Source of the DNA: Alkalicoccus luteus
Lineage (GTDB): Bacteria > Bacillota > Bacilli > Bacillales > Salisediminibacteriaceae
NCBI GenBank assembly: GCA_052061695.1
Contig: JBPZEY010000008.1
Direction: 5' to 3' (one strand)
DNA length: 64,000 nucleotides
Shown: piece by piece, positions 8,083-17,245 of the stretch
How the letters are laid out: the number at the start of each line of letters is the position of its first letter
How positions within the stretch are numbered: position 1 is the first letter of the stretch
Made by a program: the position numbers and the translations under genes
Notes under the pieces: model-generated
Seen by the model: the letters and a program-made list of their open reading frames with translations, nothing else
Told to the model about the DNA's origin: nothing
Database searches by the model: none

Positions 8083-10446
8083 ATGTTAAAGCAAATTACT
8101 GTCAGTTCGGTTGTTGCTGCGGGGATCGCTGTTGCGGCTTCATTGCCTGTCCATGCAGCGGCGGAGCCACTTATCGACAAAGAGTTCGGGGAGCTTGATG
8201 GAACGTCACAGTATGACCTTCAAGATTATGTAGAAGAGCTGCAACTCTTGGACCAGGGAACGATTGAAGTACAGTTTACGTATGAAGCGGGATCATTCAT
8301 GTCACTTTTTTCGCTCAGTAATTCTTCTATGCCCGATGACCATTTTCACCTCTACCTTTCTCCTTCCACAATCGGTTTTGAAAACCGTCACAGCGGATCC
8401 GGAGATATACACCTTTCTGCAGACGGGTTTAATTTTGAAGAAACGTATGTTCATACGCTGGCATTATCCGTAGGTGAGACCTACACGATGTATCTAAACG
8501 GGGAAGAGATTCTTCTGGACGAAGATACGGAATCTGCATTTTTAAGCAGAATAGAGAATCCGGACAGCGCATACCTAGGGAAAACGGAGCGTTCGAGCGG
8601 AAATGAATATGAGCTGGATGGCCGACTCGCCTCCTTTCGTCTCTATGACGAGGCTATGAATGCGGAAGAGCTTGAACAGCTTACAGCTGAAACGGCTCAC
8701 GATAGCCTGGAGACGGAAATGCCGGATGATGCACTTCTGACGGATCCGATGTCACTGTATTATCCTGGTTTCATGGATTCAAATAACTATCGTATACCGG
8801 CATTATTTGAAACACAGAACGGCACTCTGCTTGCCGGTATTGACCGACGAGTGAACCATGGTGGGGATTCTCCGAATGATATCCATGCAGTTGTAAGACG
8901 GAGCTTTGATCATGGACAAACTTGGGAAGATGACGGCATTGTAATCAATGCGTACCCGGATGAAGCCTCTAATATCGATCTTGCTTTCACAGAAGATACG
9001 ACACAGGATCGCGTCTTTGCCCTGGTAGACGGCTTTCCGCATGGTGCTGGTTTAATGGGCGGCTTCGGCAATAACGCCTACCGCGGTACAGGTTTCACAG
9101 AGATTGATGGAGAAAGCTATATGTTCTTAATAGATGAAGATGATCAAATGTACACGATCCGCGAGGAAGGATACGTCTATGACGAAGCAGGAAATCAAAC
9201 CGATTACCGTGTAGATGAACAACGAAATTTGTATGAGCAAGGAGAGCGCATCGATCATATCTTCAGTGCCACAACCCCGCTCGTTCCATTTAAAACCTCT
9301 TATTTAGAGCTGTACTATAGCGATGATGAAGGGGAGAACTGGAGCGGTCCGATGGATTTAAACCCGGAAACAAAAGAAGACTGGATGATTTTTCTAGGTG
9401 TCGGACCTGGTAATGGAATTCAGCTGGAAGAAGGCGAGCATGAAGGAAGAATCGTCTTCCCGGTTTACTTCCTGAACGAACACAATCGTCAGGCTAGTGC
9501 CGTTATTTATAGCGACGATGGAGGAGAAACGTGGGAGCGGGGCGAATCTCCGAACGAGAACAGACTTCTGGATAGTGGAGATCGCCTGAACGAACGGGAT
9601 TTTACGGAAAGTGCCCACGAAATTACAGAAGCACAGGTGGTCGAGCTTCCGAACGGTCAACTGCAGCTATATATGCGAAATTATTCCGGGTTTGCACAAA
9701 TGGCAGTCAGCAACGATGGTGGGGAAACTTGGGAAGAGACAGTTGAGACTGTGGAAGAATTAACAGCCCCATACAGTCAGATGTCTGTGATTCGCTACGA
9801 CGGTAAGATTGATGGACAAGAAGCACTGATTTTCTCAAGTGCCAATGACTCCAGTCAGCGAATCAACGGAGCCGTTCGTGTCGGACTTTTAAATGAGAGT
9901 ACTGATGAGAGTGGATACGACATTGATTGGGCATACGAGCAGCAGGTGAAATCCGGTCATTACGGGTACTCCAGCCTCGCCACGCTTGATGATGGAAACA
10001 TTGGGTTGTTCTATGAGGGGACTCCAAACACCGAAATGGATTTTATTCGCTTTAATCAGGAATTTCTGACCTGGGAGCGGTATAATGATCCTCCTCACCT
10101 GACAGCTATGGACATGAGCATTCCGAAAAAAACGCCGCCTCCTTATACAGCCGGGGAGACAGTAACCGTACACACCCATTTTGATCAGCCAGCGTTTGCG
10201 CTGCATACAACTCAACTAAAGGGATCCATCGCTGATCAGGAGGTCATACTGGAGCTTAGAGATGTGAAGGATAACAAAGCCATTTGGACGTTTGAACTTC
10301 CAGAAGAAGTATCACCTGGCAGGCAGCATTTTCAGCTGCAGGAAGATCAGGAGCTGAAAGTTTATAACAGCTATGGAAGACACGTAGAATCTGTACCTTC
10401 TCAATCTGACGCTATCGTGGTTAAACCTAAGCGTAGTTCAAGGTAA
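8083..10446 (+). CDS. Secreted exo-alpha-sialidase (GH33), NanI-like
   Basis: A 787-residue secreted sialidase that releases terminal sialic acid from glycans. I start at ATG 8083 because AGGAGGG lies 6 bases upstream; an in-frame ATG at 8056 lacks a site and would spoil the signal peptide. Domains in order: signal peptide (about 1-26), concanavalin/LamG-like module (about 30-200), six-bladed GH33 propeller with the Arg-triad motif YRIP near residue 237, and a C-terminal segment of about 100 residues. At least four Asp boxes are visible, such as SFDHGQTW, YSDDEGENW, YSDDGGETW and SNDGGETW. An insertion after the first blades (TGFTEIDGESY) resembles NanI-type enzymes. No sortase motif is seen, so it is probably released. 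Confidence 0.93.
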   Translation: MLKQITVSSVVAAGIAVAASLPVHAAAEPLIDKEFGELDGTSQYDLQDYVEELQLLDQGTIEVQFTYEAGSFMSLFSLSNSSMPDDHFHLYLSPSTIGFENRHSGSGDIHLSADGFNFEETYVHTLALSVGETYTMYLNGEEILLDEDTESAFLSRIENPDSAYLGKTERSSGNEYELDGRLASFRLYDEAMNAEELEQLTAETAHDSLETEMPDDALLTDPMSLYYPGFMDSNNYRIPALFETQNGTLLAGIDRRVNHGGDSPNDIHAVVRRSFDHGQTWEDDGIVINAYPDEASNIDLAFTEDTTQDRVFALVDGFPHGAGLMGGFGNNAYRGTGFTEIDGESYMFLIDEDDQMYTIREEGYVYDEAGNQTDYRVDEQRNLYEQGERIDHIFSATTPLVPFKTSYLELYYSDDEGENWSGPMDLNPETKEDWMIFLGVGPGNGIQLEEGEHEGRIVFPVYFLNEHNRQASAVIYSDDGGETWERGESPNENRLLDSGDRLNERDFTESAHEITEAQVVELPNGQLQLYMRNYSGFAQMAVSNDGGETWEETVETVEELTAPYSQMSVIRYDGKIDGQEALIFSSANDSSQRINGAVRVGLLNESTDESGYDIDWAYEQQVKSGHYGYSSLATLDDGNIGLFYEGTPNTEMDFIRFNQEFLTWERYNDPPHLTAMDMSIPKKTPPPYTAGETVTVHTHFDQPAFALHTTQLKGSIADQEVILELRDVKDNKAIWTFELPEEVSPGRQHFQLQEDQELKVYNSYGRHVESVPSQSDAIVVKPKRSSR

Positions 10447-10890
10447 TAGAATGAGGAAGAAGCTGGCTGCCAGTAAAAGCAGCCAGCTTTGTTCTGTTAG
10501 AACATCGAGCTTACTCTTTATTTTTGAAGTACTCCTTAAAATTAGCAATAGTACCCCGATACACATAATCGAAAAAAATACTGAAGAATGTATTCGTGTT
10601 AATGACTGCTTAAATTTATAAAAATGAAATACGCATAATAATTTGCATAACACATAAGCAAAAAGGACCCCCATGATCGGGATGATCAGGGGGCTTTTAT
10701 AAGTGAATAGTCATGTGTATGTTGTAATATTATGGTTTATGTATTGATAATGTATGTGTTATTTTACAATTAATGTATGATTTAATAACGCAAAGTATAT
10801 TTTAAATGTCTAGACCGTTATTGCTGCCAGGATGCCGCTTGTTGAGTTGTTATGTTGTTACAGAACGTTATGAGCATGGAGGGAAGAAAC
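10447..10890. other. AT-rich intergenic stretch of about 440 bases
   Basis: It holds the sialidase terminator and a second hairpin at 10666-10698 (GACCCCC paired with GGGGGC, then TTTTAT). A very AT-rich segment (10700-10830) then leads to the helicase gene and probably contains its promoter. A leftward 78-codon frame here has no ribosome site and overlaps both hairpins, so I do not call it a gene. Confidence 0.5.
10461..10496 (+). terminator. Terminator after the sialidase
   Basis: A perfect 10-bp stem (AGCTGGCTGC, 10461-10470, with 10479-10488) is followed by TTGTTCT. Confidence 0.75.
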
Positions 10891-12789
10891 ATGGCTATTA
10901 CGGTACCGGAATTTATTAAAGGACAGCCCACGGCAGGAGAACGGCTGGTTTTTAATACGCTGAAAAAATACCTGGATGATGATTATATCGTGTATTACGA
11001 GCCGGTTATAGATAACTACACACCGGATTTCTTGATCATCGGTCCGCATCTTGGCGTTCTGATTTTGGAAGTAAAAGACTATACCATCAATACGATAAAA
11101 CATGTGAACAGCAATGAGTGGACGATTAATACGAATGAAGGAACAAAAGTTTTAAAAGCCCCTTTGATCCAGGCGAGAGAATACATGTTTAAAGCGAAAA
11201 ATCTCTTAGGAAATGATGAACAGCTCAAACAACAGGACGGAAAATATAAAGGACAATTAATTTTTCCGTGCGGCTATGGGGCGGTTCTTACAAGGCTGAA
11301 TCAAAAACAGTATATCGAAAATAATATATGTGAGGTATCCGATCCCCAGCTTACCCTTACGAGAGAAGAAATAGATCCAGATAATAACGAATTTGATGAA
11401 GAACTGCTAATTGAAAAATTGCTGAACATGTTTATTATGCCGTTTCGAATAAACGGATCCTTAACGCATGAACAAATCAATGCCATCCGCTATCAACTGT
11501 TTCCGGAAGTCCGTATTTCCCAGCATAAACCGCAGTCCGTTGGCTATCGTGAACAGATGCTGCTATCCATGAACCATATAAAAGCAATGGACATTTATCA
11601 GGAAAAGCTTGCAAAGCAATTAGGCGATAAGCATCGCTTAGTGCGCGGAGTCGCGGGCAGTGGAAAAACATTAATCTTAGCCAGCAGGGTTCGATTAATT
11701 AAGCAGGAACACCCTGATTGGAAAGTACTTGTTCTTTGTTATAACATTTCGCTTTCCAGATCCCTGTTACACATGATAGAAGCGAAGATGGAAGAGCCAG
11801 CTGATTTACTGGAGGCCGCCCAGCCATCAGAAGAGCGGATGAAAGATGTGACGGTGAAGAACTTTCATGAGTGGATCCGACAGGACCTTCTCATTTCAGA
11901 AAAGCAAATTCCGGATCTCATCGAAAAATTAGAAAAGAAGGAAGCCATCCTGCCTAAATACGATGCTATTCTGATTGATGAAGGCCAGGATTTTGAGACG
12001 GAATGGATGCAGCTGGTCAGCAATATGCTGAATAAAGAAACGGCGTCACTTCTATTGGTGGAAGATAAGGCTCAAACGATTTACTCGAGAAAAACAAACT
12101 ACCTGCAAAAAACAGGCTTGGATTTCCGGGGACGCTCAAAGGTACTGGACATTAATTATCGAAATACGGCTCAGATTGTGCAGTTTGCCTGGGATTTTTT
12201 CCAGGAACACACGGTGATCAAAAAAGTCGTCGAAGGTGATGTAGACGGAGAAGCACTGATTCATCCGAAAAGTACGAAGCGAAAAGGTGCGGATCCTATT
12301 ATTGTGAAAGCAGCTTCATGGAAAGAAGAGGCTCAAAAGCTTACTGAAAATATCAGATACTTTCACGAAGAAAAAGGCGTTCCTTACGAAGAAATGCTTG
12401 TATTATACCGAGTCAAGCGAACACGGGATGCAGATGTAGTGGGCACGCTTCAAAAAGAATTGGAAAATGCAGATATTCCTTACAACTGGGTCACAGAAAG
12501 CCCCGAAACGAAGCGAGATTACGAAAAAGAAGATGGCTGCGTCAAGTTATGTACATTTGACAGCAGTAAGGGCTTGGACTTTCAAGCAGTATTTATTGTG
12601 AATACGGACAGCATGCCGTTCCAATTAGAAGATAATAAAGAAAAAGAAGCGGCCAGACTGTATATTGGCATGACAAGGGCAATCAATTATTTAACCATCT
12701 CTTACAGCGGTCTATCTGATTACACCGAGTACTTCGACAGCCTATCTAAACAGCAAAAACAATCACTTCAACAGAAAAGCGGATCGTAA
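10891..12789 (+). CDS. NERD-domain UvrD-like DNA helicase
   Basis: A 632-residue protein joining a nuclease-related NERD domain (about residues 15-140) to a superfamily 1 helicase. The NERD part shows the nuclease-like signature GERLVFNTL, PDFLII and LEVKDY. The helicase part has Walker A GVAGSGKT (about 253-260), Walker B LIDEGQDF, and C-terminal motifs FDSSKGLDFQAVF and LYIGMTRA. The start at 10891 is set by GGAGGGA upstream; an in-frame ATG at 10852 has no site. NERD helicases are widespread in Firmicutes and are thought to act in DNA processing or defence, but their role is not established. It is a single-gene unit next to a small membrane ORF and an HNH gene. Confidence 0.85.
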   Translation: MAITVPEFIKGQPTAGERLVFNTLKKYLDDDYIVYYEPVIDNYTPDFLIIGPHLGVLILEVKDYTINTIKHVNSNEWTINTNEGTKVLKAPLIQAREYMFKAKNLLGNDEQLKQQDGKYKGQLIFPCGYGAVLTRLNQKQYIENNICEVSDPQLTLTREEIDPDNNEFDEELLIEKLLNMFIMPFRINGSLTHEQINAIRYQLFPEVRISQHKPQSVGYREQMLLSMNHIKAMDIYQEKLAKQLGDKHRLVRGVAGSGKTLILASRVRLIKQEHPDWKVLVLCYNISLSRSLLHMIEAKMEEPADLLEAAQPSEERMKDVTVKNFHEWIRQDLLISEKQIPDLIEKLEKKEAILPKYDAILIDEGQDFETEWMQLVSNMLNKETASLLLVEDKAQTIYSRKTNYLQKTGLDFRGRSKVLDINYRNTAQIVQFAWDFFQEHTVIKKVVEGDVDGEALIHPKSTKRKGADPIIVKAASWKEEAQKLTENIRYFHEEKGVPYEEMLVLYRVKRTRDADVVGTLQKELENADIPYNWVTESPETKRDYEKEDGCVKLCTFDSSKGLDFQAVFIVNTDSMPFQLEDNKEKEAARLYIGMTRAINYLTISYSGLSDYTEYFDSLSKQQKQSLQQKSGS

Positions 12790-12884
12790 CGAAAGAACCG
12801 GTTAAGCCCTGTAACTTTCTCCTCCTGTTTACCGTATATATAAACAGCACTCTGCAGGTATACATGCAGGAGAGGGGGATACAT

Positions 12885-13031
12885 GTGGATCCGATAACGT
12901 TAGTATTAGTCGTTGTGCTGATCATCTTTTTCTTTCCACTGATCATGCGCGGCGTCGGATGCTTAATCCGGTCACTTGCGACAATTATACTCATCGTGGT
13001 GGCAGTTGCTTTAGTCATGCAGCTGTTGTAG
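12885..13031 (+). CDS. Small two-helix membrane protein (48 residues)
   Basis: This short frame starts with GTG at 12885, preceded by AGGAGAGGGGG at a suitable distance. A nearby ATG in another frame ends after four codons. The product is almost wholly hydrophobic: a first membrane segment (LVLVVVLIIFFFPLIM), a short polar turn with Arg-Gly-Cys and Arg-Ser, and a second segment (TIILIVVAVALVM). The function is unknown. A strong terminator directly after the stop supports a real transcribed gene. It may be transcribed with the helicase about 95 bases upstream. Confidence 0.6.
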   Translation: MDPITLVLVVVLIIFFFPLIMRGVGCLIRSLATIILIVVAVALVMQLL

Positions 13032-13044
13032 CGGATGATTAATA

Positions 13045-13082
13045 AAACCTGCTGGTCTTAGACGCAGCAGGTTTCTTTTTAT
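13045..13082 (+). terminator. Terminator after the small membrane ORF
   Basis: A perfect 10-bp stem (AAACCTGCTG, 13045-13054, with 13065-13074) is followed by CTTTTTATTTT. The A run on the left could also serve the leftward HNH gene only poorly. Confidence 0.8.
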
Positions 13083-13089
13083 TTTCGGG

Positions 13090-14076
13090 TTACGTAGCCG
13101 GTGGCACCCAAATATCGTTATACCCATTTTTAATGGAATACTGATACATCTGCCGCAGCTTGGCAGGGGCGTAAACGTCGAAATCAGCTATCTCTGCCTG
13201 TCCCTGTAATGCTTCATTTCGATCAAGAAGTTTATCCAGATAATAAGGCTTTGCCAGCTTATCGGACTTGGAGCTGTTGCAAGTCTGGCAGCTGAGTACC
13301 AGGTTCCAAACCTGGTCAGACTGCACGAACGACCAAGGGATAAAATGATCCACGTGCGTGCTTCGTTTGCCGGTGGAGACATCTTTTCCGCAGTAAAAGC
13401 AGGATGCATCCATGTAGTGAAGCAGTATTTTTTCAAACGGCTTCAGGTTTTCCCGCTTGGACAGGTCTTCTACTTTCAAAAGCAGGCCGGAAGCGGTACC
13501 GTTCAGCTTCTCGATCATTCGTGCCAGGTGGAAATTGGTCAGCTGCACGAGCAGAAGCTGATACTTTAACAGAAACGTATAAACGTTAGGATGGAAGCGG
13601 AGTTTTTCATGCTGATGGCTGAATTCGTAAAAGGTCTCTTCCGTATCGCCAAACAGCGCACCGAACACGTTTGTTTTCATCGCCTGCTTCACTTTGTGGA
13701 CGATCTCCACCTGATTTGCGTCCGGCACCTTATCGAACTTCCAGCCGGAAGGAGTGGCATGTGCGGCCTGATAATCCAGAATGATCGTCGCTGCTTTCGC
13801 ATTCGCTCCCGTATTGTGCTGCGTGATCCCGTTTCCAACCACCATGTTCCAGAACATTTTGGCAAAGCTGTAAGCGAGCTGATCGTAATTCACCTCGAGC
13901 TGGTCGTTTACGTTGTACAGATTCTCAATCAGCGACTTAAACAGCACGAACTTATACGTAGAGGATTTTGTTGATTTCGTCGACATCACCCGGGAAAAAA
14001 TCCGCCAGATCTCTTCGTCTGTTATGTACGCATGCTTTAATTCGCCTTCCCGAAGCTTATAATACATCGCTGTCAC
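13090..14076 (-). CDS. HNH endonuclease domain protein
   Basis: A 328-residue protein with a C-terminal HNH nuclease domain (about residues 220-275). It shows the zinc knuckle CFYCGK (Cys226, Cys229), the catalytic core HVDHFIPWS (His241, Asp242-His244 region) and a second knuckle CQTCNSSK (Cys263, Cys266). The N-terminal 200 residues are helical and give no family I recognise. Such proteins occur as solitary nucleases or defence components, but no methylase or partner lies beside it. The start is either ATG 14076 or in-frame ATG 14067; the ribosome site (GGCGGTG) is weak for both. It probably cuts DNA; the target is unknown. Confidence 0.8.
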   Translation of the reverse strand: MTAMYYKLREGELKHAYITDEEIWRIFSRVMSTKSTKSSTYKFVLFKSLIENLYNVNDQLEVNYDQLAYSFAKMFWNMVVGNGITQHNTGANAKAATIILDYQAAHATPSGWKFDKVPDANQVEIVHKVKQAMKTNVFGALFGDTEETFYEFSHQHEKLRFHPNVYTFLLKYQLLLVQLTNFHLARMIEKLNGTASGLLLKVEDLSKRENLKPFEKILLHYMDASCFYCGKDVSTGKRSTHVDHFIPWSFVQSDQVWNLVLSCQTCNSSKSDKLAKPYYLDKLLDRNEALQGQAEIADFDVYAPAKLRQMYQYSIKNGYNDIWVPPAT

Positions 14077-14121
14077 CGCCCACTGGTAGTTACGTTCCAG
14101 TATAACAGACTGATTTCATTG

Positions 14122-14577
14122 TTACTTTAAATCATAAACAAACATCTCTTCCCCATCTTCCGGATTCACGCGTTTCAGATCGACAAACCCGTTCTTCTCG
14201 TAGAATGTCTTTGCTGGTTTGTTCTCGGGGATGACGCTCAGGACGATTTCGTTCACGCGGTGCTTGTCGCGGATGAAGCGGATCGCTTCGTGAAGAAAGG
14301 CGCCGCCGAGTCCGCGTCCCTGAAAGCGGTGGTCGATCATGAAGCGGTCGAGCCAGATGTACGAGCCGTCGCTGCTTTTGGCGCCGATCATGATAAAACC
14401 GGCGGGAGTGTCATCGGTATAGAGGCCGTAACACTGCCAGTCGTGCTCGTCATCGTAAACGGCTTCTAACATCGAGAAGGCGTTTGCTTCGATAAACGCT
14501 TCTTGGGACGGGTGCGGTGCAAGCTCGGCGATCGCACGCCAGTTGTCGGCTGTTACAGGTCGGATGGAAAGGGTCAT
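14122..14577 (-). CDS. GNAT-family N-acetyltransferase
   Basis: A 151-residue GNAT protein. The acetyl-CoA binding motif A is visible as FMIDHRFQGRGLGGAFL (the R/Q-x-x-G-x-G/A pattern), followed by the motif B end NKPAKTFYEKNGF. The start at 14577 follows AAAGGAGCGATAACG; the 20 extra residues of a longer frame overlap the upstream terminator. The acceptor is unknown, possibly a polyamine or small amine in the manner of SpeG/BltD-like members with similar C termini (inference). Confidence 0.85.
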   Translation of the reverse strand: MTLSIRPVTADNWRAIAELAPHPSQEAFIEANAFSMLEAVYDDEHDWQCYGLYTDDTPAGFIMIGAKSSDGSYIWLDRFMIDHRFQGRGLGGAFLHEAIRFIRDKHRVNEIVLSVIPENKPAKTFYEKNGFVDLKRVNPEDGEEMFVYDLK

Positions 14578-14616
14578 CGTTATCGCTCCTTTGGCTTTAG
14601 TGTAGCATGAGAAATA

Positions 14617-14657
14617 GAAAAAACGCCTCCTTTCCAATAGTGGAAGGAGGCGTTTTG
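14617..14657. terminator. Bidirectional terminator between gntK and the GNAT gene
   Basis: A 16-bp stem with one bulge (AAAACGCCTCCTTTCCA against TGGAAGGAGGCGTTTT), with A and T runs on both sides. It ends the leftward gntK transcript. Confidence 0.85.
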
Positions 14658-14658
14658 C

Positions 14659-16200
14659 TTACCGCTTGGAAGCGGAGGCCAGTGTTGTATCGGTAGAGAG
14701 GGCGTGCAGCTCGTGAAACGCCGGTCGCAGCGCGTCGTACAATCCGGAGAATATCGGGTAGAGCCTGCTGTAGACGGCGTGCACGTCTGCTCTCGGGGCG
14801 ACCGACTCACGCATCGGAATGTGCGCTTTGATCGAAGCGAGGTCATCGACTTCACCGATCGCATAGAGGCTGATCCATGCCGCTCCCCAGGCCGAGCTCT
14901 GGTGGGAGAGGGGCAGGTGAATATCTTCCCCGAACATGTCCGCAAGCATCTGCACCCAGACGTCGGAGCGGGCGAAGCCGCCGCTTGCGTAAATGCTCCC
15001 GGCTTCACCGGTGAGGCGCTCGAGCGACTTGGAGATGCTCTGAATGCTGAAGAGTACCCCCTCGATCCCGGCCCGCGTCATATGAGCGTCGGTGTGGCTC
15101 ACGGTCAGTCCGACGAAGGCGCCTTTTGCGGCTGCGTCCCAATAGGGAGCACGCTCGCCGTTTAAGCACGGCAGGAAGAGCAGGTTGTCAGCACCGGGTG
15201 CGACGTGCTCCATGTCGGTGAACAGCGCTTCGTACGGATCCTTCGTGCCGGTTTCAGCCGTATGGACGTGCTGCTTGAGCCACTCCAGCACGTTGCCGCC
15301 GTTGTTCGTCGGGCCGCCTAAAATCCATAGGTCATCGGTGAAGGCGTAGCAGAACACTTCCTGGCGGCTGTCGGTGCGCGGGGCGGACGCCATCTGGCGG
15401 ATCGCGCCGCTCGTGCCAATCGTAATTGCGGCTTCTCCGGCGTTGATTGCGCCGATTCCGAGGTTCGCAAGCGGCCCGTCGCTGCCGCCGGCGGCGAACG
15501 GAGTGTCGGCTTTAATCCCGATCGCTTCAGCCGTTTCCGGGTCGAGTCCGCGGAAAATAAAGTGCGGCGGCACCGGTTCAGACAGCTGCGCTTCCGTAAT
15601 GCCGGCGGCTTCCAGCGCAAGAGGCTCCCACGTGCGCTCGTGAATGTTAAAGAGCCCGGAGGCGGAGGCGACAGAATAGTCAACGTGGTACACGCCGAAC
15701 CAGCGCGCCGTGATCCATTCCTTTACGGATAGAAAGCGGGCTGCCTGTTTATATGGCGCGTAGCCGGTGTCACGCATCCAGCTGAGCTTGACGAGCGGTG
15801 ACATTGGATGAATCGGCGTGCCGGTGCACAGGTAAATTTCCGTTCCGGCAGGAGATGCTTTCAGCGCGTCAGCCTGGCTGCTGCTGCGGCAGTCGGCCCA
15901 CGTGATCGCAGGAGAGAGCGGCACAGCATCAGCGTCGGCGCAGATGAGCGAGTGCATCGCAGACGAGAGGCCGACCGACAAGAGCTCGCCGGGACCGGCG
16001 TCAGTGACCGCTTCTTTCAGTGCTTTGACAGCGGCCGCTTCAATCGCAAACGGATCCTGTTCCGCCCAGCCCGGGTGCGGGTGCTGGACCGGGTAGCTGC
16101 ATTCTGCTTCGCCGACGACTTCTCCGGCTTTTGTAAAGAGGACAGCCTTGGCGCTCGTGGTGCCGAGGTCAAGGCCGGCGGTAAACTGTGTCACGATCAA
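14659..16200 (-). CDS. gntK: FGGY-family carbohydrate kinase, probable gluconokinase
   Basis: A 513-residue two-domain FGGY kinase. The N-terminal phosphate-binding motif AGLDLGTTSAKAVLF and the later motifs GGSDGPLANLG, TIGTSGAIR and YASGGFARSDVWVQMLADMF are typical of the family. FGGY members include gluconate, xylulose and glycerol kinases. The neighbours, an RpiR regulator and a divergent 6-phosphogluconate dehydrogenase, make gluconate the best substrate. The gene follows the regulator by 19 bases, and a ribosome site (AAAGGAG) precedes it. The specificity is inferred from context. Confidence 0.85.
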   Translation of the reverse strand: MIVTQFTAGLDLGTTSAKAVLFTKAGEVVGEAECSYPVQHPHPGWAEQDPFAIEAAAVKALKEAVTDAGPGELLSVGLSSAMHSLICADADAVPLSPAITWADCRSSSQADALKASPAGTEIYLCTGTPIHPMSPLVKLSWMRDTGYAPYKQAARFLSVKEWITARWFGVYHVDYSVASASGLFNIHERTWEPLALEAAGITEAQLSEPVPPHFIFRGLDPETAEAIGIKADTPFAAGGSDGPLANLGIGAINAGEAAITIGTSGAIRQMASAPRTDSRQEVFCYAFTDDLWILGGPTNNGGNVLEWLKQHVHTAETGTKDPYEALFTDMEHVAPGADNLLFLPCLNGERAPYWDAAAKGAFVGLTVSHTDAHMTRAGIEGVLFSIQSISKSLERLTGEAGSIYASGGFARSDVWVQMLADMFGEDIHLPLSHQSSAWGAAWISLYAIGEVDDLASIKAHIPMRESVAPRADVHAVYSRLYPIFSGLYDALRPAFHELHALSTDTTLASASKR

Positions 16201-16219
16201 ACGACTCCTTTATGAACAG

Positions 16220-17077
16220 TTAAATTCTCGTACGGGAAATAGCTTCGCGCATTTTCTTCGTCGACTGCTGTACCTGCTCTTTTTTCTGCATGCTAACGTT
16301 TACATAAAGTGCGTCGATAAAGCTGAGCTGCGCGAGTCTCGATGATAATGCTTCCGAGCGGTACTCGGTTTCTTCCGACACGGTGAACAGCGCCACATCG
16401 ACCCGTTCGCTGAGCGGCGACTTGGCGATCGTCGTGATCCCGATCGTCGGGATGCCTGCACTCTGCACAATGTCGACGGCTTCCAATATGTTATGGTTCG
16501 TTCCGGAATGCGAGATAAACACGACCGCATCCTCAGGCGTCAGCTGGGACGCAGACATGAGCTGCAGGTGCGAGTCGCTGTAGGCAGCGGTCGGAATGCC
16601 GGTGCGGATAAATTTATGATGCGCGTCCATGGCGACGATTCCGGAGCCGCCGTTGCCGTAGAATTCAATCCGGCGCGCGTGAACGAGAACGTCGACCGCC
16701 TGCTTCATCTTTCCTTCATCAATGACGGAGAGCGTATCTTCTAAGGTACGGGTGTTAGCCTTGAACACTTTTTCGGCGATCGTTTTTTCGTCGTCGCCTT
16801 CCTGAATCGTTTCGTGAATGTCTTTCACGCCTTTGACGAGCTCGGAGGCGAGGGCAATTTTCATCGCCTGATAGCCTTTAAAGCCGATCCGCTTGCAGAA
16901 GCGGAACACGGTCGCTTCGGCGACGTGCAGGTTATCTGCCACCTGGCTGATGGTGGAGTGAATGATGTCTTCCGGATGTTCTAAGATGTAATCTGCAATG
17001 ACTTTTTCCTTCGCGCGGAACTCGTGATAGGATGCGCGGATGCGATGCTTACAATGCCCCTGTGCGAGCTGCTGCAT
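16220..17077 (-). CDS. RpiR-family regulator of the gluconate region
   Basis: A 285-residue RpiR regulator. The HTH region (about residues 5-85) reads STISQVADNLHVAEATVFRFCKRIGF and continues with GYQAMKIALA. The SIS domain carries EFYGNGGSGIVAMDAHHKF and VVFISHSGTNHNILEA, a phosphosugar site. I start at ATG 17077, which has a perfect AAGGAGG 7 bases upstream; a longer frame to 17128 has none. It is transcribed with gntK and away from gntZ, so 6-phosphogluconate is a likely effector (inference). Confidence 0.88.
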   Translation of the reverse strand: MQQLAQGHCKHRIRASYHEFRAKEKVIADYILEHPEDIIHSTISQVADNLHVAEATVFRFCKRIGFKGYQAMKIALASELVKGVKDIHETIQEGDDEKTIAEKVFKANTRTLEDTLSVIDEGKMKQAVDVLVHARRIEFYGNGGSGIVAMDAHHKFIRTGIPTAAYSDSHLQLMSASQLTPEDAVVFISHSGTNHNILEAVDIVQSAGIPTIGITTIAKSPLSERVDVALFTVSEETEYRSEALSSRLAQLSFIDALYVNVSMQKKEQVQQSTKKMREAISRTRI

Positions 17078-17127
17078 GTCACTGCCTCCTTTATCAATGT
17101 GGTGTGGTATGAGACCAGTATAAACCA

Positions 17128-17245
17128 TTTTAGAAAATAAAAAAATATTTTTTCTTTATTAGCTATTGAAAAAGAAATTTTTTATCTTATAATAGGACAC
17201 AGGAAGAAAACATATTTCTTTTTCGTTTTCGGAAGGAGTGGCTGT
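17128..17245. promoter_or_regulatory. Divergent control region gntR-like / gntZ
   Basis: A SigA-like promoter for gntZ is visible: TTGAAA (17166-17171), a 16-base gap, and TATAAT (17188-17193). The region is rich in A and T tracts with partly symmetrical AAAAAATATTTTTT and GAAAAAGAAATTTTTTATC blocks that could bind the RpiR protein. Confidence 0.6.

Noticed and set aside
10438..10674. Leftward hydrophobic 78-codon frame after the sialidase
   Set aside because: No ribosome site, and it overlaps two hairpins in an AT-rich gap.
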